A stretch of 64,000 nt of DNA from Hwanghaeella sp965227365 (GTDB lineage: Bacteria > Pseudomonadota > Alphaproteobacteria > UBA8366 > Aestuariispiraceae). Shown here piece by piece: positions 24,423-32,794 of this stretch. Under the pieces are notes generated by a model that made no database searches, was not told the DNA's origin, and was given only the letters and a program-made list of their open reading frames with translations. The stretch is from contig NZ_OZ245754.1 in assembly GCF_965227365.1 (NCBI RefSeq), positions 3,782,001-3,846,000 of the forward strand, written 5' to 3'. Position 1 is the first letter of the stretch. Each line of letters opens with the position of its first letter. The position numbers were made by a program, and so were the translations under genes.

Positions 24423-24795
24423 CTAGACAATATCGTAGTGGAAGACCTTGGCGATAATGCGCCAACCATCTTCGGTTCGGATAAGCGTCAGAAAGTCCGT
24501 GAAGTATCGCTCACCGATCGCGCAATTGACGCGGGCGAAGGCGGTTTTCGGCCCGGCGAATTCGATAGACTGGATCGCATCCCGCCGTGCCTCTCCACGC
24601 GCGGCCGGCGGTTCGCGTTTTATCGACGACCGGGAAATACTCTTCCATGCCCAAGTTCACCAGTTCATCACCGATCGCGCAAACGTAACGCGCCTGCGGG
24701 TGAAACACGCGGCCCAGCATCTCGGTATCACTGTGATACAGGCCGTCGAAATAGGTCTTCAGGGTTTCCGTCACGCCGTCGAAATCCGGGATCAT
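24423..24795 (-). pseudogene. NTF2-like (SnoaL/DUF4440-type) protein gene, frameshifted
   Basis: The start MIPDFDGVTETLKTYFDG, with a strong AGGAGG before the ATG at 24795, opens a small NTF2-like protein. After about 60 codons (EEYFPVVDK) the frame is lost at a run of four A on the coding strand (24618-24621) and ends at a stop near 24511. If one A is ignored, the frame continues with good family sequence (IQSIEFAGPKTAFARVNCAI, then FTDFLTLIRTEDGWRIIAKV) to a stop at 24423, giving 123 residues. This is either a real single-base insertion or a sequencing error. The function of an intact product would be a small ligand-binding or isomerase-like fold of unknown role. It converges on bluB. Confidence 0.8.
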
Positions 24796-24991
24796 CACTT
24801 CCTCCTGACCGAAAACGGTTTCACGTGCCGTTTGGCGGACCGGGGCCGGCCAAACGCGTTCCGGCAAGACTATAGACGCCCGCGGCATCAAGGCTATTGC
24901 TCATATCGCCAGGATTGAGGACTCTGTTCGACAAACGGCCATGTGCCGAAGAAAACACGAGCAAACCGGACAGGAACGAAGGAAACAGACC

Positions 24992-25894
24992 ATGGCGGGA
25001 AGCATGCAGGCGGCAGTGATCGGATTGGGATCCATGGGCTGGGGGGCGGCGGTTTCCTTGCTGCGTGCCGGCATTCCAACAACAGGCGTCGATGTGCGGG
25101 CCGAGGTGCTGGACAAGTTCAAGGCCGAGGGCGGCGCAACCGCCACGACACCGGCGGGCGCGGCCGGTGATGCGGATGTCGTTTTCGTCTTTGTCGTCAA
25201 CGCGGCTCAGGCCGAAACAGTGCTGTTCGGCGATAACGGCGCGGCCGCCGCCGCCCGTCCCGGGACGGTCTTCGCACTCTGCGTGACCATGCCGCCCAGC
25301 GCCACCATCGCCCTGGCGGAGAAGCTAGACGGTATGGGCATGCTGGTCATCGACGCGCCGGTTTCCGGCGGCTCAATCAAGGCGCTGGCCGGGGAAATGA
25401 GCATCATGGGCTCCGGCGCGCCGGCAGCCTTCGACAAGGCCGCCCCGGCGCTGGACGCCATCTCCGCCAAGATCTTCCGGTTGGGTGAAGCGGTCGGAAT
25501 CGGCAGCCAGGTGAAAATGATCAACCAGTTGCTGGCCGGCGTCCATATCGCTGCGACGGCGGAAGCGATGACGCTGGCCAAGGCGGTCGGGCTGGATTTG
25601 CAGACCGTCTTCGACGTCATCTCGGAAAGCGCGGGCAATTCCTGGATGTTCGGCAATCGCGGCCCGCATATCGTGAACGGCGACTACACCCCGCATTCCG
25701 CAGTCGACATTTTCGTCAAGGATCTGGGCGTTGTCTCTTCGGAAGCGGGCGCGGCTGCCTGCCCCACGCCGTTGACCGAAACCGCGCTAGATCTGTTCAA
25801 GGAAGCCAGCGCCAAGGGGTTGGGCCGGGAGGACGACGCAGCCGTCGCAAAACTGCTGGCCGAAAAAGCCGGGATCAAACTGCCCGGCATGTGA
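24992..25894 (+). CDS. NAD(P)-dependent 3-hydroxyisobutyrate/L-threonate dehydrogenase-type oxidoreductase
   Basis: This 300-residue beta-hydroxyacid dehydrogenase has the nucleotide loop VIGLGSMGWGAA near residue 8, the substrate motif DAPVSGGSIKALAGEMSIM near 118, and the catalytic Lys in GSQVKMINQLLAG near 172. The overall pattern is closest to LtnD-like L-threonate dehydrogenases, but true substrates in this family vary and no ltn partner genes are present. AAGGAAA precedes the ATG at 24992. Its stop codon abuts that of the convergent dacB gene. Confidence 0.88.
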   Translation: MAGSMQAAVIGLGSMGWGAAVSLLRAGIPTTGVDVRAEVLDKFKAEGGATATTPAGAAGDADVVFVFVVNAAQAETVLFGDNGAAAAARPGTVFALCVTMPPSATIALAEKLDGMGMLVIDAPVSGGSIKALAGEMSIMGSGAPAAFDKAAPALDAISAKIFRLGEAVGIGSQVKMINQLLAGVHIAATAEAMTLAKAVGLDLQTVFDVISESAGNSWMFGNRGPHIVNGDYTPHSAVDIFVKDLGVVSSEAGAAACPTPLTETALDLFKEASAKGLGREDDAAVAKLLAEKAGIKLPGM

Positions 25895-27154
25895 TCAACC
25901 GGCCAACAGCGCCTTGTAGATCTCAAGGAGGGTCCGGTCGATTTCGGCCCGGGCCCTGCGGCGCCAAACCCCGGCCGCGGCCTCCATCTCCTCCGGCGGG
26001 TTCAGCACGACCGCGTCATAGGCCGCCCGCGCTTCCTCATCAAACGCATAGACCGCGACCGCATGCATGCCCTTGCCCGGAACCAGCATATAGCCCGCCA
26101 ATCCCGCGCCATAATGCATGGTTCCGGTCTTGCCCCAGAAGTTGAGCGCAAGCGGCGGGTCCAGCATCCGCCGTTTCAAGCCCCCGTCCCAACCCGCGGG
26201 GGTCAGCATGGCCGGGAAGGGTTGACCATCGACGGTGCGGCCCGATTCCGAAGCGAGCAGAAGGGCCACGGCACGCGGCGTCAGACGCGCTTCCGCATCC
26301 AGGCCGGAAAAATTGGTCAGAGCGAAACCGCCGATACCGGGATGTTCCGCCGCAAGCCATACGGAAGGGTCGTGCGCGCCCAACGCCAACCGCCCCAGCA
26401 TTTCCGCCATCGGATTGCTGGAGGTCCATAGCATTTCCCGCACTAGATCCGTGACCGGCGCGCTTTCATGCCGCGCGATCTCCCCGTCGCAACGCGCATT
26501 CCCCGGCGACGGTGTCGGCAGGTCGATGCCCAGCCCGGACGCATAGGCACGGAACAGATCCGCCGCTTGGCGCGGCGGGTCGGGATGGGCGTACCAATCT
26601 GTTCCCGGTTCGGCGGGCATCGGCGCGTCCGGCGGCACGGTCCAACCCGTCCCATACTCCGTCCGGTGCCCCCGGTAGGCGCCTTCGGCCACCATCAAGA
26701 CTGCAAGGCGCGGATTGTACGCGGCTGATCCCGGTTGTTTCGGCTGAATCGATCCTGTTGTCTCCACAGGCGCATAAGTCAGCGCCGTGGCATCAGCCAT
26801 CGCCACCCGCGCCGTCAGCGCGAGGCCAAACAGATCCTCCACATCGAATGCCGGATTGCCCCCGCCGATCAGGGCAACCGTCTCCCCGTTCCGGCACACC
26901 CGTGTGACAAAGGTCCGGTCCGGCGGCAGCTGGTCCAACACCGCCAGCGCCGTGACCAGTTTGGTGGTTGAGGCAGGCAGCACCGAACGCTCGGAGTCGG
27001 TGCCGATTTCCTGTTCGAACGAGGTATGTACCGTATGCCAGGCAATGGAAATGGGTGGAGGGCTAACGTCCTGCGGCGACGTTTGCGCGCAAGCGGAGAG
27101 CATCTGGACAGCGATCAGGGCAACAAGCCGCCATTTGGGAAATCGCGCCGGCAA
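25895..27154 (-). CDS. dacB: D-alanyl-D-alanine carboxypeptidase, S13 (PBP4) family
   Basis: This 419-residue serine peptidase trims or cleaves peptidoglycan peptides. It has a lipoprotein signal with lipobox LSAC at about residues 19-22, so it should be membrane-anchored in the periplasm. The three penicillin-binding motifs are present: ASTTK near residue 61, SSN near 245, and KTGT near 337. The MLWTSSNPMAEML block is typical of S13 enzymes. The protein is shorter than E. coli PBP4, with a small inserted domain. It is the last gene of the leftward Moco operon (10-bp gap to moaE). Confidence 0.9.
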   Translation of the reverse strand: MPARFPKWRLVALIAVQMLSACAQTSPQDVSPPPISIAWHTVHTSFEQEIGTDSERSVLPASTTKLVTALAVLDQLPPDRTFVTRVCRNGETVALIGGGNPAFDVEDLFGLALTARVAMADATALTYAPVETTGSIQPKQPGSAAYNPRLAVLMVAEGAYRGHRTEYGTGWTVPPDAPMPAEPGTDWYAHPDPPRQAADLFRAYASGLGIDLPTPSPGNARCDGEIARHESAPVTDLVREMLWTSSNPMAEMLGRLALGAHDPSVWLAAEHPGIGGFALTNFSGLDAEARLTPRAVALLLASESGRTVDGQPFPAMLTPAGWDGGLKRRMLDPPLALNFWGKTGTMHYGAGLAGYMLVPGKGMHAVAVYAFDEEARAAYDAVVLNPPEEMEAAAGVWRRRARAEIDRTLLEIYKALLAG

Positions 27155-27164
27155 AATGAGTTCC

Positions 27165-27617
27165 CTACCCCTTCCAACGCTCCCGCGCGTCGCGGTCGCT
27201 GTCGCGGCTGTCGACCCAGCGGGTACCGTCGCCAGTATCTTCGACCTTCCAGAAAGGCGCCTCAGTTTTCAGATAGTCCATCATGAATTGGCAGGCCGCA
27301 AAGGCATCGCCGCGATGGCTGCTGGCGGCTGCGGTCAGGACGATGACCTCTTCCGGGTTCATGGTGCCGTAGCGGTGGATGATGAGGCTGGCTTCCAGGT
27401 CCCAGCGTTCGTTCGCTTCCGCCTCAATCCGTTCCAGCATCTTTTCGGTCATGCCGGGATAGTGTTCCAGGGTGAGGGTCGAGACCGACTTTCCATCGTT
27501 CACGTCACGGACCAGGCCTGTAAAGGCGCATAATCCCCCGATTTGCGGATTACCCTTGGTCAACGCCTTCAATTCGGCGCCGACATCGAATTCCTCACGC
27601 TGGACGCGTACCGCCAT
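27165..27617 (-). CDS. moaE: Molybdopterin synthase catalytic subunit MoaE
   Basis: This 150-residue large subunit of molybdopterin synthase inserts sulfur from MoaD thiocarboxylate into precursor Z. GALCAFTGLVRD is here GGLCAFTGLVRDVNDGKSV near residue 28, followed by LTLEHYPGMTEKML, IIHRYGTMNPEEVIVLTAAAS, and HRGDAFAACQFMMDYLKTEAPFWK, all characteristic. It lies 9 bp after moaD in the same operon. Confidence 0.96.
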   Translation of the reverse strand: MAVRVQREEFDVGAELKALTKGNPQIGGLCAFTGLVRDVNDGKSVSTLTLEHYPGMTEKMLERIEAEANERWDLEASLIIHRYGTMNPEEVIVLTAAASSHRGDAFAACQFMMDYLKTEAPFWKVEDTGDGTRWVDSRDSDRDARERWKG

Positions 27618-27626
27618 GAAGCCTCC

Positions 27627-27878
27627 TCAACCGCCCGTGACCGGCGGAAAAAAGGCGACCTCGTCACCCTTGGCGATCGGTGCATCGTAATCGGCGAATT
27701 CCTGATTGATGGCCACCTTGATGGCGGATGTATCGGCGAAGGCCTTTTCATAGCCACCGCCCTTCGCCACCAGCCAGTCGACCAGGGCGCGCGGCGTCGT
27801 GACCTCGGCGGGCGGGTCCACCGCCTCTTCCCCGATGCCGATGCGTTGCCGCAGCCAGGCGAAATACAGAACCTTCAT
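27627..27878 (-). CDS. moaD: Molybdopterin synthase sulfur carrier subunit MoaD
   Basis: This 83-residue ubiquitin-like protein ends in the required GG (VTGG), whose last Gly is converted to a thiocarboxylate. KVLYFAWLRQRIGIGEE at the start and GDEVAFFPPVTGG at the end are the family pattern. It lies between moeA and moaE with very short gaps. Confidence 0.96.
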   Translation of the reverse strand: MKVLYFAWLRQRIGIGEEAVDPPAEVTTPRALVDWLVAKGGGYEKAFADTSAIKVAINQEFADYDAPIAKGDEVAFFPPVTGG

Positions 27879-27885
27879 TTCTCTA

Positions 27886-29184
27886 CTATCCCATCAACTC
27901 ACTGAAAGGCAGATAGGCAACGCTCTGGCCTTTTTCCAGTCGCTCCACATCCTCACCCAATTCCACGAAACCGTCCGCCCCGACAAGAGACGTCAGGATC
28001 GCCGCGCCGCTGCGTCCGAATTTTTCGACCACCGGCATGCCCGCCTCATCATAGCCGGAAATCCGCGCCCGCACGAACTCGCGTCGATCTCGCTTCTTCT
28101 TATAGTCGAAACCGGCAACGGCCCGCATGCGATGCGGCGGGCGAACCGCCTCACCGGCGAGGCCTTGGAGCAGCGGTCGACCGACAAGAGAGAAGGTCGT
28201 GAAAGCCGCCACCGGATTGCCCGGCAGACCGACAACGGGCACGGAGCGTCCATCCGCGGCCTTCATCTGGCCCAATCCGACCGGCCGGCCAGGCTTGATA
28301 GCCAGACGCCAGAAATCGACGCGGCCACGGGCCTCGATCGCCGCCTTGATATGATCTTCCTCACCCATCGACATGCCGCCGGAGGTGACGACCGCATCCG
28401 CCGCCGCGACGGCCTCTTCCAGCGCGGCGGTGATGCCCGCGCGATCGTCCTTACGAATGCCGAGGTCTATCACCTGTGCGCCCATCGCGGTCAGCAAGGC
28501 ACGCAGCATCAACCGGTTCGAGTCGTACAGCTTGCCATGGGGCAGGGGCTGGCCGGTTTCGATCACTTCATCCCCGGTCGACAGCAACGCGACCCGCAAG
28601 CAGGTGAAGCAGTGAACCTGGATCAACCCCTGTGTTGCCAGCAGGCCGATATCCTGCGGCGTCAGCCGTCGTCCGGCCCGGAGGATCACATCGCCTTCGG
28701 CGACATCCTCCCCCGCGGGACGCAGATTGGCGCCGCGTTTGATGCCGGGCTGCAGGGTGACGAGGCCATCAAGTTCAACGCAGTCTTCCTGCATCATGAC
28801 CGTGTCCGGCCCGCCGTCGTGGCCGGGCCCGCCTCCCGACGGGATCGGCGCGCCGGTAAAGATGCGCACCGCCTTGCCGCGCGGCGCTTCACCATCCAGC
28901 GGATGTCCCGCCGCAACGCGGCCAATGACCGGCATGCTCGTCGGCTTGTCGGGCGACAGATCCTCGAAAAAAACCGCATAACCGTCGACGGCGGAGTTCC
29001 GATAGGGCGGCACATTCTGGGTCGCCCTCGCATCGAACGCCAGGATACGGCCCAAAGCGTCAGTCAGAGGCACCGGCTCCTGCCCGACGACCGGGCCGAC
29101 CTTCTCGGAGAGCTGAGCAAGCGCCTGGTCAAGCGGCATCAGCGGCCCGTCGAAAGCGAAGCAATCGTCGCTGAGTTGCGCCAT
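27886..29184 (-). CDS. moeA: Molybdopterin molybdotransferase MoeA
   Basis: This 432-residue enzyme inserts molybdate into adenylated molybdopterin. The N-terminal VPPYRNSAVDGYAV motif, RIFTGAPIPSGG, MMQEDC, the central LLSTGDEVIETGQPL, and the MPT-binding TSGGMSMGEEDHIK near residue 265 are all present, as is VVGLPGNPVAAF. It follows mobB by 15 bp and precedes moaD by 7 bp. Confidence 0.96.
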   Translation of the reverse strand: MAQLSDDCFAFDGPLMPLDQALAQLSEKVGPVVGQEPVPLTDALGRILAFDARATQNVPPYRNSAVDGYAVFFEDLSPDKPTSMPVIGRVAAGHPLDGEAPRGKAVRIFTGAPIPSGGGPGHDGGPDTVMMQEDCVELDGLVTLQPGIKRGANLRPAGEDVAEGDVILRAGRRLTPQDIGLLATQGLIQVHCFTCLRVALLSTGDEVIETGQPLPHGKLYDSNRLMLRALLTAMGAQVIDLGIRKDDRAGITAALEEAVAAADAVVTSGGMSMGEEDHIKAAIEARGRVDFWRLAIKPGRPVGLGQMKAADGRSVPVVGLPGNPVAAFTTFSLVGRPLLQGLAGEAVRPPHRMRAVAGFDYKKKRDRREFVRARISGYDEAGMPVVEKFGRSGAAILTSLVGADGFVELGEDVERLEKGQSVAYLPFSELMG

Positions 29185-29199
29185 TCTTCCGTCGCCCCG

Positions 29200-29706
29200 T
29201 TAAGAAGCCCGCGCGAGGGCGGTCTGAACCACGATGAAATCGCCGATCGACTGAATATCGGACAGGTCCAGGCGCGGCAGGGTCAGCCCCGGCACCGGTG
29301 CATCACTGGCGACCGCGACCACGTTCGGGTCGTCCTGCCACAACATCGGCTTACCGATTTCGGCGCGATAGACTTCCATCTTGGTATGGGCCTCGGTCTT
29401 GAACCCTTCAACCAGTAACAGGTCCACCGGCGTCATCCGGGCGATCAAGTCCTCCAGTCGGGGTTCCGCCTCATCGCGCAATTCATGCATCAAGGCCCAG
29501 CGATTTGCCGAGCCGATCATCACTTCGGTTGCACCGGCGGCGCGGTGTTCGTAGGAATCCTTGCCCGGCTTGTCGACATCAAAGCGATGATGCGCGTGCT
29601 TGATTGTGGAAACGCGCAAGCCCCGCGCCGTGAGATTCGGAATCAACGCCCTCATCAGGGTCGTCTTGCCCGAACCGCTCCATCCCGTGATACCGAAAAC
29701 CTTCAT
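29200..29706 (-). CDS. mobB: Molybdopterin-guanine dinucleotide biosynthesis protein MobB
   Basis: This 168-residue P-loop GTPase assists formation of the guanine dinucleotide form of Moco. The Walker A is GWSGSGKTTL near residue 8, followed by STIKHAHHRFDVDKPGKDS near 38 and LLLVEGFK near 98, the MobB signatures. It is the first molybdenum gene after pgsA. A bis-MGD enzyme is therefore expected in the genome, although MsrP itself uses the mononuclear MPT form. Confidence 0.94.
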   Translation of the reverse strand: MKVFGITGWSGSGKTTLMRALIPNLTARGLRVSTIKHAHHRFDVDKPGKDSYEHRAAGATEVMIGSANRWALMHELRDEAEPRLEDLIARMTPVDLLLVEGFKTEAHTKMEVYRAEIGKPMLWQDDPNVVAVASDAPVPGLTLPRLDLSDIQSIGDFIVVQTALARAS

Positions 29707-29766
29707 CCCCGAACCGCCAAACTTTTAATTTTCTTGTCGATTTTTCCCGCCTTGCGCGGCCGGCAC

Positions 29767-30336
29767 TCATTCCGCCGGACTATCCTGCACCATATGCCGG
29801 AGGCCCGCGCGCAGATAGTCGAAGCCGGTGACCAAGGTTAGGATCGCGGCAATCCAAATCAAGACCAGCCCGATCATGACGGATGGGATCGCTTCGGGGC
29901 TTGCCTCGCCAACCACCAGGAAGCCCAATGCCAGCATTTGTATCGTCGTTTTCCACTTCGCGAGGCCGCTTACAGGCACGCCGACGCGAAGCTCGGCCAG
30001 AAATTCACGCAAACCGCTGACCGTGATCTCACGGACCAGAATGACGAGGCCCGGCAGGACGTCGACACCGGTCAAATCACCCCGCGCCGCCAGCATCAGG
30101 ATGATCGACGCGACCAGCAGCTTGTCGGCGATTGGATCGAGAAATCGGCCCAGCCTGGAGACCTGCCCCATCTGGCGGGCGGCATAACCATCGAAGAAAT
30201 CGGTGACACAGGCCGTGGCATAGAGTCCGAACGCGGTCCAACGAACGATCGCGCCGTCGAAAAACAACAGCGCGATGATCGCCGGAATCACCACGATCCG
30301 CGACATGGTCAGCACATTCGGAATACTGAAAATCAT
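29767..30336 (-). CDS. pgsA: CDP-diacylglycerol--glycerol-3-phosphate 3-phosphatidyltransferase
   Basis: This 189-residue integral membrane enzyme makes phosphatidylglycerol phosphate, the first committed step to phosphatidylglycerol and cardiolipin. IPNVLTMSRIVVIPAI is the N-terminal helix, and the CDP-alcohol phosphotransferase motif D-G-x2-A-R-x8-G-x3-D-x3-D is seen in DFFDGYAARQMGQVSRLG followed by RFLDPIADKLL. In many alphaproteobacteria pgsA follows uvrC directly. Here two rightward genes separate them. mobB follows after 60 bp. Confidence 0.96.
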   Translation of the reverse strand: MIFSIPNVLTMSRIVVIPAIIALLFFDGAIVRWTAFGLYATACVTDFFDGYAARQMGQVSRLGRFLDPIADKLLVASIILMLAARGDLTGVDVLPGLVILVREITVSGLREFLAELRVGVPVSGLAKWKTTIQMLALGFLVVGEASPEAIPSVMIGLVLIWIAAILTLVTGFDYLRAGLRHMVQDSPAE

Positions 30337-30568
30337 ACCACCGCCGTCCCAGCCAACCCGGCACCCCGCCAGCCCCCTTCTTCTTAGCAGTTAATGGGCC
30401 CTTCCCTCAATGGTCCGAGGCGTGTGAACAGGGATGACCAGGGCGAGGAAATCGAACCAGAAACCAGTTGTCTCGCGTCCCGCACGCATGCTGGGGTGAG
30501 CGCAGGGTTGCGGACGGACAAGGCTTCACGAAACAACAATCGTCATCCTTGCCGCGCGACCATAAATA

Positions 30569-30582
30569 TCACCATCTGGTGA
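30569..30582. promoter_or_regulatory. Palindrome in the leader of the M24-family hydrolase gene
   Basis: TCACCATCTGGTGA is a perfect 6+6-bp dyad ending 13 bases before the ATG, just before the ribosome-binding site CTGGAGA. It may be an operator or an mRNA hairpin controlling translation; no regulator gene lies nearby. Confidence 0.3.
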
Positions 30583-30595
30583 CCTGGAGAAACCG

Positions 30596-31750
30596 ATGCC
30601 CGTGCATTTCAGCTTGGACGAATATCGAACCCGTGTTGCTAGAACGGTGAAAGCCATGGCGGCCGCAGACCTTGACGGATTGCTGATCTTCGCGCCGGAA
30701 AGCCAGTATTGGCTCTGCGGTTACGACACGTTCGGCTTCGCGATGTTTCAATGTCTCGTTCTGAGCGGGGATGGGGATCTGCACCTTCTGACCCGTGCGC
30801 CGGACCTTCGTCAGGCGCAGCAGACCTCGACCCTGTCCGACGCGCAGATCCAGATCTGGCGAGATTTGGAGGGCGTCCGTCCGGCAGACCAGTTGCAAGA
30901 CCTGTTGGCCGAACTGGGGCTGACTGGGAAGCGCCTCGGTATTGAGACGAAGACGCCCGGACTGACCGCCTATAACGGGGATATGGTCCGCGACGCCTTG
31001 AAGACCGAGCGCCTGGTGGAGGCGAGCGACCTGATTGCGGGACTTCGCCGGGTGAAAAGCCCCGCCGAATTGGATTGCATCCGCCGCGCCGCAGCGCTTT
31101 CCGACGATGCCCTGGATGCCGCCCTGGCGGCGACGCGGGCCGGGGTGTCCGAAGGGGACATCCTAGCCGATATGCAAGGCGCGGTTTTCCGGGGCGGCGG
31201 CGACTATGCCGGGAACGAATTCATCATCGGTTCTGGAGAGGCGGCACTGCTTTGCCGCTACCAGTCCGGCCGCCGCGTGCTCGACCCGCAAGACCAGCTC
31301 ACGTTGGAATGGTCCGGGGCCTGGCGGCGTTATCATGCCGCGATGATGCGCACCCTTGTTATCGGCAAGGCGAACGACATACAGCGCCGCATGCACGACG
31401 CGGCGGTCGAAGCGCTGGAGGCCTGCGAAGCGGCAATCAAACCCGGTGCGCCGATGGGCGATGTTTTCGATGCCCATGCGCGAGTCTTCGACGCCCATGG
31501 GCTGACGCACGCCCGACTCAACGCCTGCGGCTACGGAATGGGGATCGCCTATAACCCGATTTGGGTCGAGTTCCCGATGTTCTATGAGGGCAATCCGATG
31601 ATCATGGAGCCCGGCAACGCCTTCTTTTTGCATATGATTTTAATGGATTCGGAAAACGGCCTCGCGATGTGCTGGGGCCACAGCACGATTTTGTCACCGA
31701 CCGGTGTCGAACGCTTGAGCAAACACACGCTGGATCTGGTCGAATTGTAG
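30596..31750 (+). CDS. M24-family hydrolase lacking metal ligands (creatinase/ectoine-hydrolase-like)
   Basis: This 384-residue protein has an N-terminal creatinase domain (MAAADLDGLLIFAPESQYWLC in part, near residue 20) and a C-terminal pita-bread domain. The usual dimetal ligands are not conserved. The D-x-G...Y-x-x-D segment reads LEWSGAWRRYHAAMMRT (Asp to Glu and Asp to Ala), GHGIG is GYGMG, and the final Glu region reads AMCWGHSTIL. Only the Glu of IMEPGNAF is kept. Loss of metal is a feature of creatinase and of the ectoine hydrolase DoeA, so a C-N hydrolase acting on a small osmolyte is more likely than a prolidase. CTGGAGA precedes the ATG. No ectoine genes are adjacent. Confidence 0.8.
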   Translation: MPVHFSLDEYRTRVARTVKAMAAADLDGLLIFAPESQYWLCGYDTFGFAMFQCLVLSGDGDLHLLTRAPDLRQAQQTSTLSDAQIQIWRDLEGVRPADQLQDLLAELGLTGKRLGIETKTPGLTAYNGDMVRDALKTERLVEASDLIAGLRRVKSPAELDCIRRAAALSDDALDAALAATRAGVSEGDILADMQGAVFRGGGDYAGNEFIIGSGEAALLCRYQSGRRVLDPQDQLTLEWSGAWRRYHAAMMRTLVIGKANDIQRRMHDAAVEALEACEAAIKPGAPMGDVFDAHARVFDAHGLTHARLNACGYGMGIAYNPIWVEFPMFYEGNPMIMEPGNAFFLHMILMDSENGLAMCWGHSTILSPTGVERLSKHTLDLVEL

Positions 31751-31883
31751 GCCGAAGCGCGCGGCGTTAATATTTTTTCCCTGACGGGTGACTTTCTTTG
31801 TCACCGTGTGACGACGCTCACTTCGCGCATGCCCCCGCACTGGTATCTCCGACACAGCCAGAAGGCGCCAGAGGAGATATGAA

Positions 31884-32681
31884 ATGTTTTTTGCCAAGTT
31901 TTTCAAAGAGACGGTCCTGGCCGCAGCGGTGGCGATCGGTTTTGCCGGCGCCGCGAATGCGACCTCGATCACCGAATTCGATTTCACCGGCTCCCCGATC
32001 TCGCAGTCGTCGACCTCTGCATTCGGAGACCCGCTCAGTGCCACATTCTCCGGGTTCACGAACGGCGTAGAAACGTCCAGCGTGACCGCGTTCGGTTTCA
32101 GCGAGCGCTTTTACCAGTCCAGTTCGAAAGGGAAGAAGGGCAAGTCCGGCAAGAACGTTCATACCGAATACAATGCGTCCGGCGTGAATTGGAATTCCAC
32201 CGGCCTCGGCCTGTCGTCCGATCAGGATAACGGCAAGTGGTGGCATGGCGGCGCGGTGGAAGACCAGAATGGCCGCGATTTCCTTGTGCTCGAATTGGGC
32301 TCTCCGGACTGGGCACCGATTGATTTGAGTTTCGGATACCTTTCCGGCGGCAAGAATTATGAGGTCTTCGGCTTCAACGGCGGCCTTTCCGCCGGCGATG
32401 TCGCCGGTTTCTTCGCCAGCATGAACACTTTCACCCATCTGGCGGGTGACAATGCCGCCAATTTGGTTTTCGACACGATCGAGAACTTTCAGTACCTGAT
32501 TCTAACCACCCGGAACGACAACAAGAAGGATTACTTCCGGGTCTCCGGCTTCAGCGGTGATCTGGCCTTGGTGTCGGCGGTTCCGGTCCCGGGCGCCCTT
32601 CCCCTGCTGCTGACGGGGCTGGGCATTTTCGGCGCCGCGCGGTTCGGCCGGCGGCAAAAACAGACCCCGGCCGTAGCTTGA
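31884..32681 (+). CDS. Secreted VPLPA-CTERM (PEP-CTERM-like) protein
   Basis: This 265-residue protein has a Sec signal peptide (ETVLAAAVAIGFAGAANA, cleavage near residue 26). A Ser/Gly/Asn-rich beta-type body follows. The C-terminal sorting tail VPVPGALPLLLTGLGIFG ends with basic residues FGRRQKQ. This tripartite tail (VPxPA-like motif, hydrophobic helix, Arg-rich end) is the exosortase recognition signal. The body (LVLELGSPDWAPIDLSFGYL, SGDLALVSA) has no function I can name. AGGAG lies 7 bases before the ATG at 31884. No exosortase is in the window. A terminator follows. Confidence 0.82.
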   Translation: MFFAKFFKETVLAAAVAIGFAGAANATSITEFDFTGSPISQSSTSAFGDPLSATFSGFTNGVETSSVTAFGFSERFYQSSSKGKKGKSGKNVHTEYNASGVNWNSTGLGLSSDQDNGKWWHGGAVEDQNGRDFLVLELGSPDWAPIDLSFGYLSGGKNYEVFGFNGGLSAGDVAGFFASMNTFTHLAGDNAANLVFDTIENFQYLILTTRNDNKKDYFRVSGFSGDLALVSAVPVPGALPLLLTGLGIFGAARFGRRQKQTPAVA

Positions 32682-32742
32682 TCCCCTGACAGATCATACC
32701 GCCCGCGGGGCGTAGTCATTGAAATCAAGAAATTTAAACCCG

Positions 32743-32788
32743 GACCGGTTCTCTTCGGAATATTTCTCCCGCGGAGAGCCGGTCTTTT
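32743..32788 (+). terminator. Rho-independent terminator after the VPLPA-CTERM gene
   Basis: Arms GACCGGTTCTC (32743-32753) and GAGAGCCGGTC (32774-32784) pair with one mismatch and are followed by TTTT. The loop is about 20 bases. It ends just before the stop codon of the convergent uvrC gene. Confidence 0.7.
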
Positions 32789-32794
32789 CTTGGC

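Noticed and set aside
27799..29418. A 539-codon open frame on the plus strand opposite moeA and mobB
   Set aside because: It is antisense to two unmistakable Moco genes, is rich in Arg/His/Gln as expected of reverse frames of GC-rich genes, and has no family similarity.
31787..31805. Hairpin GGTGAC-N7-GTCACC between the M24 and VPLPA-CTERM genes as a terminator
   Set aside because: There is no T-run after it on either strand; it could be an operator but nothing supports this.
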